NCBI GenBank assembly: GCA_023480605.1
Contig: JAMCWS010000253.1
Span: forward strand, 1-12,516
Direction: 5' to 3'
From: a bacterium
GTDB lineage: Bacteria > Sumerlaeota > Sumerlaeia > MVZB01
Length of the DNA: 12,516 bases
Within the stretch, counting starts at the first letter, position 1, and every line of letters starts with the position of its first letter. Positions 1-6,417 of this stretch are shown here, piece after piece. A model generated the notes under the pieces. That model did no database searches, was not told the origin of the DNA, and was given only the letters and a program-made list of their open reading frames with translations. The position numbers and the translations under genes were made by a program.

Positions 1-607
1 TCAGGGCGGTACGATTGCCGTCGGCCAACCAGTCGAAAAGCAGCTTTTCGATTTCGGCCGCGGTGATTTCGTCCAGGTCGGCGGTGGGTTCGTCGGCCAG
101 CAGCAGCCGCGGCTGGCCCGCCAGCGCCCGCGCCAGGCCCAAGCGCCGGCGCTGGCCGCCCGAGAGCGTCGCGGTCGCACAGCGCGCGAACGCCGCCAGG
201 CCGACCCGTTCGAGCATGGTTTCAGCCGCACGGCGCGCTTTCCTCTGCGGCTGCCCCTGGAGCAGCAGCGGCAAAGCGGCGTTTTCCCACACCGGGAGGG
301 CGCTCAGGCTGAGGTTGTTTTGAAACACCAGGCCGATCCGGCGCTGCCGCAGTCGACTCAATTCGCGTGGCGTCAACCCACCCAGATCCTGCCCTTCAAA
401 CAGCACCCGCCCCGCGCTCGGACGTCCCAGGCCGGCGGCGATGTGGAGGAGCGATGTTTTGCCGGCCCCCGAACGGCCGGTTAACGCCACCACTTCACCC
501 GGCGCGATGGCCATGTTGACGTCTCGCAGGATGATTCGTTCGCTCTGAGAAGCGCCATTGGCGGGGTAGGATCGCCGGATATGTTCCATCTGAAGCAACG
601 CCATCAT
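1..607 (-). CDS. ABC transporter ATP-binding protein (LolD/MacB/FtsE type), C-terminus cut by window edge
   Basis: The first 202 codons read open from ATG at 607 to the left edge with no stop, so the gene is partial. Every early ABC ATPase motif is present: Walker A GRSGAGKT (residues 44-51), Q-loop Gln96, signature LSGGQ (148-152), Walker B LLLADE with catalytic Glu173, and D-loop TADLD. The H-loop His must lie outside the window. Short length, spacing and the DEPTADLD form fit the LolD/MacB/FtsE family, which powers lipoprotein release, efflux or division complexes from the cytoplasmic face. The partner permease is not in the window, so the substrate cannot be assigned. The start is 607 or 604 (tandem ATG codons); the Shine-Dalgarno site is poor (GAGG almost touching the ATG). 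An intrinsic terminator lies 36 bp upstream, so expression may depend on read-through or on a promoter inside that gap. Confidence 0.93.
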   Translation of the reverse strand, partial: MMALLQMEHIRRSYPANGASQSERIILRDVNMAIAPGEVVALTGRSGAGKTSLLHIAAGLGRPSAGRVLFEGQDLGGLTPRELSRLRQRRIGLVFQNNLSLSALPVWENAALPLLLQGQPQRKARRAAETMLERVGLAAFARCATATLSGGQRRRLGLARALAGQPRLLLADEPTADLDEITAAEIEKLLFDWLADGNRTAL

Positions 608-642
608 GCCTCATTATGAAATCGGCCGGACCAAATGACGAC

Positions 643-679
643 AAAAAAAAGCGCGACACGTTTAGCATCGTGTTCGCGC
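643..679 (-). terminator. Strong intrinsic terminator upstream of the ABC gene
   Basis: On the minus strand GCGCG-A-ACACG pairs with CGUGU-CGCGC around the 8-nt loop AUGCUAAA, giving 10 base pairs with one bulged A. Eight U residues follow (plus-strand A643-650). No protein gene ends immediately before it on this strand, so it must end a non-coding transcript or attenuate the ABC gene that starts 36 bp further on. Confidence 0.85.
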
Positions 680-1055
680 GCTCCGGTGGAAAAGGGCGAC
701 CCGGATGAATCCGCGTCGGCGGCGCACGACCGCTTCAGTTTGGTGGGATTGGCGCGAAGCGGCCGCGTGACGGCGTCAGCAAGAACAGGTAGGGTCTGTG
801 TGGAGAGTGGGAGAGGGGAAGGGTTGCCGCCCTTCGCGAGTCTTCGGATCGCCCTTTCTCTCGTCCGGAGTGCGTCATCCCGACCAGGTTGACCTTGTGC
901 TATCCCACCCGTGTATCCGTGATGGGGGACAGGTCCACGACGCCCCCGGACAAATTGCGGCATTGTTTCCACATCAACGGCTGTCACGGCAACGGCACTG
1001 AAAACCCTCTAGGCGGTCAAGATATTGTATACTTGTGCAAAACCCGTGATGAATA
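643..1055 (-). ncRNA. Candidate structured RNA or long regulatory leader, class not recognised
   Basis: This 600-base gap has no convincing protein. It has a minus-strand promoter (1062-1090), an intrinsic terminator (643-679) and complementary segments between them. A 10-bp helix with one G-U pairs 854-845 with 703-694. Inside it are hairpins 835-830/823-818 (GAAGGG/CCCUUC) and 764-756/736-728 (9 bp, one G-U). Upstream, GTCCGG 951-946 pairs with CCGGAC 868-863, enclosing 942-937/878-873 and 935-931/895-891. The implied transcript is about 410 nt. I compared it by eye with RNase P RNA, tmRNA, 6S, SRP RNA, T-box, SAM, TPP, glycine, cobalamin and c-di-GMP consensus motifs and found no match. 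It is either a free RNA or a leader controlling the ABC gene. Both ends are approximate. Confidence 0.45.
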
Positions 1056-1061
1056 TGGATA

Positions 1062-1090
1062 CTTGTATTGAATCCGCCAACTTTTGTCAA
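1062..1090 (-). promoter_or_regulatory. Putative sigma-70 promoter with A-tract upstream element
   Basis: Minus strand: perfect -35 TTGACA (1090-1085), 17-bp spacer, -10 TACAAG (1067-1062, 4 of 6). The 20 bp immediately upstream on that strand are A-rich, including an A8 run, like an UP element. It points into the structured non-coding region. A second -10-like TACAAT lies at 1029-1024 without a good -35. Confidence 0.5.
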
Positions 1091-1171
1091 GATGTTTTTT
1101 TTCGTCTTTTAGGAAACTTTGACGCTGTGCCGGGCGACCGCGCGTAAACCGTGACGGACGGAGACGGGCGC

Positions 1172-1210
1172 AAAAAAGAAGGGGCTGCGCGCTCAAGGAG
1201 CGGCAGCCCC
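1172..1210 (-). terminator. Intrinsic terminator of the prepilin gene
   Basis: Minus strand: GGGGCTGC-C-GCTC, loop CTT, GAGC-GC-GCAGCCCC, then TTCTTTTTT. That is 12 base pairs with small mismatched bulges and a U-rich tail. It begins 30 bp after the prepilin stop codon and separates that gene from the promoter of the non-coding region. Confidence 0.9.
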
Positions 1211-1239
1211 GAAAGGCAGACGATTGAACTCATGTGAAC

Positions 1240-1917
1240 TTATTTGAAACCCATGATGATCGCGGCCGGCGCCGGAACCTCGCCCCCGCACCGGTAGATG
1301 TCGCCGAAGCTGATCGTGCCGTTGGTGGGGTCATAGGTCCCCCAGGACAGGGCATTGAGCTGCTGGCCGCTCATAAAGTTCCACAGGCGCCACCCGGGAG
1401 CGCTGTCGATATGGTCGGGCCCCAGACTGGAAAGGTACCAGACGTTGAATTTGAGGGCGTTGGGATTGCTGTTGCGGGTGACGGCAAAGTCCGTGTAATT
1501 GCCATAAAACATAAAGCTCAGGCGGCTGAAGGTGCCTGTCGTGGGCGAATACTGCGCGGCGTTGGTAAAGAACGGGTCACGCGTAGGTTCGAGCGAGGTC
1601 ATGTAGGCGATTGGCGTCGTCAGACGGATCAGAGGCCAGTTGGAGGCCGGTCTGATCGAGACGCCTTGGGCACCCGTGGGATCGCACGGATTGCCCTCGG
1701 GCGGATACCGGTTGCAGTCGACGTAATACGACTCGAGCGCCGTGGCGAGGGTTCGCTGGTCGCTCCTGACGCGCGAGACCTTGGCCCTGACCTGCGCCTC
1801 GAGGAAGTTGGGGACGGCGATGGCCGCCAGGATCGCGATGATGGCCACCACGATCAGTAATTCGATGAGCGTAAATGCCCGTTTATCGTCACGGGTCCGG
1901 AGGCGAAAAGCTTGCAT
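1240..1917 (-). CDS. Type IV prepilin / GspG-like pseudopilin
   Basis: 225 residues. The N-terminus is a class III prepilin signal: a short basic leader ending DDKRA, then FTLIE and a continuous hydrophobic helix to about residue 36 (VPNFLEA). The processed chain would begin at Phe15 with Glu at +5. Residue -1 is Ala rather than the usual Gly; prepilin peptidases can accept Ala. The next segment, with VRSDQRTLATALESYY and a Tyr-Pro-Pro, and the C-terminal SLGPD and YDPTNGTISFGDI are typical of GspG-like pseudopilins from environmental bacteria. It would be cleaved by PilD-type peptidase and sit in the inner membrane or a pilus. The start is secure: AGGAGGAG lies five bases before ATG 1917. 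It is a single-gene unit with its own terminator and no assembly genes nearby, so it may be one of several scattered paralogues. Confidence 0.9.
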   Translation of the reverse strand: MQAFRLRTRDDKRAFTLIELLIVVAIIAILAAIAVPNFLEAQVRAKVSRVRSDQRTLATALESYYVDCNRYPPEGNPCDPTGAQGVSIRPASNWPLIRLTTPIAYMTSLEPTRDPFFTNAAQYSPTTGTFSRLSFMFYGNYTDFAVTRNSNPNALKFNVWYLSSLGPDHIDSAPGWRLWNFMSGQQLNALSWGTYDPTNGTISFGDIYRCGGEVPAPAAIIMGFK

Positions 1918-1939
1918 CGTTACTCCTCCTTTTCTGTAT

Positions 1940-1953
1940 AGGGAAATTTCCCT
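1940..1953. promoter_or_regulatory. Perfect 14-bp palindrome in the prepilin leader
   Basis: AGGGAAATTTCCCT is an exact palindrome 22 bp upstream of the prepilin ATG, just before its Shine-Dalgarno sequence. It could be an operator or a short mRNA hairpin. No regulator is identified. Confidence 0.4.
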
Positions 1954-2089
1954 GCAATAGTGATCGAAGTTTTCGCCGACTTGTTAAATCTTTAAATTTT
2001 CCATTACCATAATCCACGTGCCTCAAGAAAAGCAACAGAAAAATGAAACTCATCGGAAACGGGTGCATCCCTGTATTCACGGGTGTCAA

Positions 2090-2475
2090 GGTGCGAAAAA
2101 GTTGGCTGGAGATAAAAAGTACTTGTACGTCGAATAACTGACGTCCAGAGTTGCGGGAAGGTGCTGGATTACGGCGAGGAGGCGGCCATGAATCCCGCTC
2201 TTGTTGAAAGTCGCGCGGCTCCGGCGCTGCAAGGCGAGAAGGTCCACCGCCGCGGCGCGCCGGCCGATTTGCGGGCGCCCATCACCACGACCGAGCAGCC
2301 CGAAACGGTGGTCATCGCGATGGACGGACATTCGTCATGGGACGCGCCGCCACGGGCCACGAGGACAAGCGCGCCACGGTTTTGGGGCTGGACGCGCGTG
2401 CCAGGGCTGCCCGGTGGAACGAGCGCGGGTATCACGGCGCCAAGTGGGAAATGAAGTTGTTACGATTTTGAGGGC
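2090..2475. other. Gene-poor spacer after the carboxylase operon
   Basis: About 385 bp between the last carboxylase gene and the prepilin leader. GC-rich open frames exist on both strands, but none has a good start, a family motif or a convincing composition. The plus-strand frame ending at a TGA near 2470 gives a protein-like tail (a run around GLDAR and ERGYHGAKWEM) with no usable start. A decayed gene fragment is possible but unproven. No intrinsic terminator is visible after the carboxylase operon. Confidence 0.3.
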
Positions 2476-2991
2476 TTACTCCAGCGCCTCAAGTTCCATG
2501 ATGATGCGTCCCTTGGCCAGAGACTCGCCTTCCCGGACGAAGATCTCGCGGATGATGCCTTCCCGCGAGCTGATAATCTGATTTTCCATTTTCATCGCGT
2601 CAAGGATCAGGAGCACATCGCCCTTTTTGACGATCTGCCCCGGAGTGACGTGGATTTTGGCCACCATGCCGGGCATTTGCGTCACCAGGTCGCCCTCGTG
2701 GGCGCCGCCGACGCCCGACGGCTTGTAGCCGCGATAGAGATCGTAGGTCTGGTTGCCAACGACGATCTTGCTCGAACGCGTCAGCCTGGGAATGCGCGTC
2801 CAGCGAACCCCATCCATCGAGGTGAAGTATCCGCCGGCGATCTTGCGCAAATAGATCGTCGACTGGCGTCCCTTGGGATCGCCGTCGGGACTGGCAAAGA
2901 CGAACTCCACCAGCCCGCCGGTCTGGACGGTGGTTTTCGCCAGGTCGACGACGACCTCGCTGCCTTCGATCGGCATCAGGTAATAGCGCAT
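2476..2991 (-). CDS. Biotin carboxyl carrier subunit with N-terminal BT-like domain (acyl-CoA carboxylase)
   Basis: 171 residues. The C-terminal 75 or so form a biotinyl domain: TQMPGMVAKIHV, then LDAMKMEN with Lys134 as the predicted biotinylated residue, then EIFVREGESLAKGRIIMELE. The carrier shuttles carboxybiotin between the biotin carboxylase and carboxyltransferase of this operon. The N-terminal 95 residues are strand-rich and resemble the BT (linker) region that joins the two halves in propionyl-CoA carboxylase alpha chains; this is inferred. I start at ATG 2991 because the frame upstream overlaps the biotin carboxylase gene and reads as nonsense there. A weak GAAGG site lies nine bases before this ATG. 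It is 22 bp after the biotin carboxylase stop and last in the operon. A free BCCP for fatty-acid synthesis is less likely given the PccB-type partner. Confidence 0.92.
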   Translation of the reverse strand: MRYYLMPIEGSEVVVDLAKTTVQTGGLVEFVFASPDGDPKGRQSTIYLRKIAGGYFTSMDGVRWTRIPRLTRSSKIVVGNQTYDLYRGYKPSGVGGAHEGDLVTQMPGMVAKIHVTPGQIVKKGDVLLILDAMKMENQIISSREGIIREIFVREGESLAKGRIIMELEALE

Positions 2992-3013
2992 GGCCCACGC
3001 CCTTCGTGATGGG

Positions 3014-4450
3014 TTACAGCCCCATGTTGGCGGCTTCGATCGACGCCAGTTGCCTGTAAATCGTTTCCAGGTCCGCCTGGGTTTGGATCCCGTCCTGCGG
3101 CCGGCGCGCCTCGATGAAATCGGTCGAATATTTGCCGGCGATGAACGCCCCGTCGGCCAGGATCTGCTTGTGAAGCGGGATGTTGGTGACCAGGCCCGTG
3201 ATCGCCAGTCCATCGAGAGCGGCGTGCATCTTGCGGACGGCGACGGCGCGGCTCATCCCCCGCGTCACCAATTTGCCGACCATGGGATCGAAGTCGGGGG
3301 TGACCTCCAGCCCCTCGTAAAGGCAATGGTCAAACCGGGTGCCCTGGGGGAACGCGGTCGCCAGGCCGGTGACCGTGCCGGGGGTCGGGGCCAGGGTGAC
3401 GGGATCTTCGGCGCAGATCCGGCATTCGATGGCGTGGCCGCGGTGAGTGATGGCTTCCTGGGGCGGTGCGTCGACCGGTTGGCCGAGGGCCGCCTGGATC
3501 ATGCAGGCCACCAGGTCGATGCCGGTGATTTCCTCGGTGATGGGGTGCTCGACCTGGATGCGGGTGTTCATTTCGAGGAAATAATAAGACCTGTCCTCGC
3601 CCATGACGAACTCGACAGTGCCGGCCGAATCGTAGCCCACCGCGCGGGCGAGTTTGACGGCCGTGGCGCAAATGTCCAGCCGGAGCGGTTCGTTGTCGCC
3701 GATGAAGGGGGAGGGAGCCTCCTCGATGATTTTCTGGTGGCGGCGCTGGATGGAACACTCGCGCTCGAACAGGTGGCGCACATTGCCGGCTTTGTCGGCC
3801 AGGATCTGGACTTCCACGTGCCGGGGGTTGACGATGTATTTTTCAACCAGCAGATCGCCGTTGCCGAAGGCGGCGCGGGCTTCGCGCTGGACGGCCTCGA
3901 AATTGGCCTCCACCTCCCGGGCGTCGCGGCAGATGCGCATCCCCCGTCCGCCACCCCCGGCGACCGCCTTGAGGAGGACCGGATAGGCGATTTCGCCGGC
4001 GATGGCGAGAGCCTCGGCCAGGTCGGCCACGGCCCCGAGCGAGCCGGGGATGGTCGGCACGCCGGCCTGGCGGGCGACGCGCTTGGAGACGGCCTTGTCG
4101 CCCATCATGCGGATGGCCCGCGCGTTGGGCCCGACAAAGACCAGCCCCTCGCGGTCGAGCGCCTCGGCGAAGCCGTCGTTTTCGGCCAGAAATCCATAAC
4201 CCGGATGGACGGCCGTGATGTCGTGCCGGCGCGCCAGTTCGATCAACCGGGAGATGTTCAAATAGGTTTCGGCGTGGCCGTGCCCCTCCAGGTGGACCCA
4301 TTCGTCGCAATAGGCCAGGTGGGCGGCGCCGGGCTCATTGTCGGTCCACAGGCCGACGGCGATGTGGCCGAGTTCCCGCACGGCGCGGGCGACCCGGATG
4401 GCGATCTCACCCCGGTTGACGATCAGGATGCGGGCTGGCCGGACGATCAT
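3014..4450 (-). CDS. accC: Biotin carboxylase subunit of acyl-CoA (propionyl-CoA type) carboxylase
   Basis: 478 residues, about AccC length. It carboxylates the biotin on the carrier protein using ATP and bicarbonate. Domains in order: N-terminal Rossmann-like domain (ILIVNRGEIAIRVARA, HPGYGFLAEN), ATP-grasp lid with KAVAGGGGRGM (161-171), HVEVQIL (211-217), the catalytic ERECSIQRRHQKIIEEAPSP (229-248), metal and bicarbonate site EMNTRIQVEHPITEE (293-307), and the C-terminal domain (IECRICAEDP, DFDPMVGKLV). All expected motifs are intact. There is no fused carrier domain, unlike long PccA alpha chains; the carrier is the next gene. Its ATG overlaps the upstream carboxyltransferase stop as ATGA, so translational coupling is expected. 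By sequence alone it could also be called AccC; the context favours propionyl-CoA carboxylase. Confidence 0.96.
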   Translation of the reverse strand: MIVRPARILIVNRGEIAIRVARAVRELGHIAVGLWTDNEPGAAHLAYCDEWVHLEGHGHAETYLNISRLIELARRHDITAVHPGYGFLAENDGFAEALDREGLVFVGPNARAIRMMGDKAVSKRVARQAGVPTIPGSLGAVADLAEALAIAGEIAYPVLLKAVAGGGGRGMRICRDAREVEANFEAVQREARAAFGNGDLLVEKYIVNPRHVEVQILADKAGNVRHLFERECSIQRRHQKIIEEAPSPFIGDNEPLRLDICATAVKLARAVGYDSAGTVEFVMGEDRSYYFLEMNTRIQVEHPITEEITGIDLVACMIQAALGQPVDAPPQEAITHRGHAIECRICAEDPVTLAPTPGTVTGLATAFPQGTRFDHCLYEGLEVTPDFDPMVGKLVTRGMSRAVAVRKMHAALDGLAITGLVTNIPLHKQILADGAFIAGKYSTDFIEARRPQDGIQTQADLETIYRQLASIEAANMGL

Positions 4451-6009
4451 AATGGAATGTTCCCGTGGAATCGATGCGGGCGCGACTGGTGTTTGTTCGT
4501 CAGCGCCTCGAAATAGCGATAGACCCGGCTCCGCGTTTCCTCGGGCATGATGACCTCGTCCAGGTAGCCCAGTTCCGCAGCCTTGTAGGGATTCGAAAAT
4601 TCCTGCTCGTAACCGTCGACCAGTTCCTGTTTTTTAGCCGCGAACGCGTCACCGTTCAAGCCGCTCAGTTCGCCGCGGAAGATGATGGAGACGGCGCCCT
4701 CGACTCCCATTACGGCGATCTCGGCGGTGGGGTAGGCCAGGTTGACGTCGCCCCCGATGTGCTTGGAGGCCATGACATCGTAGGCGCCGCCGTAGGCTTT
4801 GCGCGTGATCAGCGTCACCATCGGCACCCGGGCTTCGCAATAGGCGTAGAGAAGCTTGGCGCCCTGCCTGATGATGCCGCCGTGCTCCTGGCCCACCCCG
4901 GGCATGAAGCCCGGCACGTCGACGAGGGTGAAAATCGGGATGCCGAAGGCGTCGCAGAAGCGGACGAACCGGGCGGCCTTGGCCGAGGAATCGGTATCCA
5001 GAACCCCCGCCAGGACCATCGGCTGGTTGGCCACGACGCCCACCTTGATGCCGCCGATCGAGCCGAAGCCGCACACGATGTTTTTGGCGTAATCCTTTTG
5101 CACTTCGAGGAAGTGGGCATCGTCGAGCACGTCGAGGATGATTTCCTTGATGTCGTAAGGCTTTTTGGGATTGGCGGGGACGATTTCGCGCAGGCGCACG
5201 TTTTCCCGGTCCACGGGGTCGGTGGTGGCCAGGCGTGTCGGCGGCGCGTCGCAGGCGGCGGGAATGTACGTGAGGAGTTCGCGCACGCGCTCGAAGCACT
5301 CGTCCTCATCGGTGCACTTGAAGTGCGCCACGCCGGATTTGGCGCTGTGCGGCCCGGCGCCCCCCAGTTCCTCCTTGGTGATCTCCTCGTGGGTGACCGC
5401 CTTGATGACGTCGGGGCCGGTCACGAACATATAGGAGGTGCGATCAACCATGAAAATGAAATCGGTCATGGCGGGGGAATACACGGCACCGCCGGCGCAT
5501 GGCCCCATGATGAGCGATATCTGGGGGATGATGCCGGAGCAATCGACATTGCGGCGGAAAATCTCGGCGTAAGCCCCCAGCGAAACCACGCCTTCCTGGA
5601 TGCGCGCTCCGCCCGAATCGTTGATGCCGATCATCGGGATGCGGGTTTTGGCTGCGAACTCCATCACCTTGACGATCTTCTGCGCGTGAGCACCGCCCAG
5701 CGACCCGCCCAGGACGGTAAAGTCCTGCGAGTAGACGGCCACCTTCTGGCCGTTGATGGCGGCGATGCCGGTGACGACCCCGTCACCCATGAATTGCTTC
5801 TTGTCCATGCCGAAATAACGGCAGTTGTGGACGACGAACTTGTCGAACTCGAGGAACGAGCCGGGATCAACGAGGCGGTCGATGCGTTCGCGGGCGGTAT
5901 ACTTGCCTTCGGCGTGCTGTTTGGCGACCCGGTCGGGACCGCCGCCTTCTTCCGAGCGCTTCCTGAACTGACGCAGCAAATCGCGCTTGTGTTCGAGTGA
6001 ATCCGGCAT
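4447..6009 (-). CDS. pccB: Carboxyltransferase subunit, propionyl-CoA carboxylase beta type
   Basis: 520 residues, normal for PccB. It moves the carboxyl group from biotin to an acyl-CoA; with propionyl-CoA the product is (S)-methylmalonyl-CoA. Two crotonase-like halves are visible. The first has the oxyanion-hole segment SGGARIQEG (132-140) and GPCAGGAVYSPA (169-180). The second has GFMPGVGQEHGGIIR (367-381) and RKAYGGAYDVM (403-413). Asp411 in AYDVM corresponds to the Asp linked to propionyl-CoA preference in characterised actinobacterial PccB. The C-terminus ends HGNIPL, common in this family. I chose ATG 6009 over an upstream ATG at 6057 because AAGGGA lies seven bases before it and family homology begins there. 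It is first in the operon. Methylmalonyl-CoA decarboxylase MmdA is very similar, but the adjacent biotin carboxylase and lack of membrane subunits argue against it. Confidence 0.95.
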   Translation of the reverse strand: MPDSLEHKRDLLRQFRKRSEEGGGPDRVAKQHAEGKYTARERIDRLVDPGSFLEFDKFVVHNCRYFGMDKKQFMGDGVVTGIAAINGQKVAVYSQDFTVLGGSLGGAHAQKIVKVMEFAAKTRIPMIGINDSGGARIQEGVVSLGAYAEIFRRNVDCSGIIPQISLIMGPCAGGAVYSPAMTDFIFMVDRTSYMFVTGPDVIKAVTHEEITKEELGGAGPHSAKSGVAHFKCTDEDECFERVRELLTYIPAACDAPPTRLATTDPVDRENVRLREIVPANPKKPYDIKEIILDVLDDAHFLEVQKDYAKNIVCGFGSIGGIKVGVVANQPMVLAGVLDTDSSAKAARFVRFCDAFGIPIFTLVDVPGFMPGVGQEHGGIIRQGAKLLYAYCEARVPMVTLITRKAYGGAYDVMASKHIGGDVNLAYPTAEIAVMGVEGAVSIIFRGELSGLNGDAFAAKKQELVDGYEQEFSNPYKAAELGYLDEVIMPEETRSRVYRYFEALTNKHQSRPHRFHGNIPL

Positions 6010-6114
6010 TGACCATTCCCTTCGGTCTGCGATTTCGAGGCGCCGGGTGGCGCTCAATCATCCGCGGCGGCGGTCGGGACGCGCGCCGGCGCCGGACTCT
6101 CCACGGTGCATCAC

Positions 6115-6136
6115 GGTAAGACGGGGCAATCTTACC
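6115..6136. promoter_or_regulatory. 7-bp inverted repeat over the carboxylase promoter
   Basis: GGTAAGA, 8 bp, TCTTACC: a perfect dyad. It covers the predicted -10 and start of transcription of the carboxylase operon, the usual place for a repressor operator. It could instead form a hairpin at the 5' end of the mRNA. No regulator gene is adjacent. Confidence 0.4.
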
Positions 6137-6157
6137 TCAGGCGCCCGATCCAGTCAT
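6129..6157 (-). promoter_or_regulatory. Putative promoter of the carboxylase operon
   Basis: Minus strand ATGACT (6157-6152), 17-bp spacer, TAAGAT (6134-6129), 4 of 6 matches in each hexamer. It would give a leader of about 115 nt before ATG 6009. Confidence 0.35.
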
Positions 6158-6255
6158 GAATAACTTCATGGTCCCCGGCCGCTCCCGCGGCGCCCGCCGG
6201 CGTCGGCGGACCGATCCGGCGGGGACGGAGCGGTCTCGCCGTGATCCCGAATCCC

Positions 6256-6284
6256 TTTCCAGGGCGCGGCGTGGGTGATAGAAT
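6256..6284 (+). promoter_or_regulatory. Putative promoter of pgsA
   Basis: TTTCCA (6256-6261), 17-bp spacer, TAGAAT (6279-6284, 5 of 6). It would start transcription near 6291, leaving about 125 nt of leader. The non-coding stretch 6010-6417 therefore reads as a divergent regulatory spacer with one promoter each way. Confidence 0.4.
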
Positions 6285-6333
6285 AGCGGCGACGTAAATG
6301 GAGTTCAATATCATCTTATCATCTTTCGGCGCC

Positions 6334-6356
6334 GCGCCGGAGATGCGTTCCGGCGC
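6334..6356 (+). other. Leader hairpin upstream of pgsA
   Basis: GCGCCGGA pairs perfectly with TCCGGCGC around a 7-nt loop. It lies within the predicted pgsA leader, 61 bp before the ATG, and is followed by a G-run rather than a U-tract. It is therefore not an ordinary terminator. Function unknown. Confidence 0.4.
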
Positions 6357-6417
6357 TTGCGGGGGGGAGCGGATTCGCAGCGCACCGATCGCATGACGAA
6401 CATCAGGAGATTGCGGA

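Noticed and set aside
820..835. GGCAACC resembling part of a SAM riboswitch
   Set aside because: It forms the loop and arm of a simple GAAGGG/CCCTTC hairpin; other conserved SAM-I elements are absent.
901..925. Possible T-box-like GGGTGGGA in the non-coding region
   Set aside because: It lacks the ACCGCG continuation, is far from the terminator, and no aminoacyl-tRNA synthetase or amino-acid gene follows.
604..987. 127-codon minus-strand open frame overlapping the ABC start by ATGA
   Set aside because: It runs through the terminator hairpin and its U-tract, has no family motif and a Pro/Arg/Ser-rich shadow-like composition; the RNA explanation fits better.
2161..2581. Plus-strand open frames between prepilin and carboxylase operon
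   Set aside because: No coherent protein in any single frame, no good ribosome site, and the longest runs antisense into the carrier gene. A decayed fragment cannot be excluded.
2990..6000. Very long plus-strand open frames (about 508 and 511 codons)
   Set aside because: They are antisense shadows of the biotin carboxylase and carboxyltransferase genes, whose motifs are complete on the minus strand.
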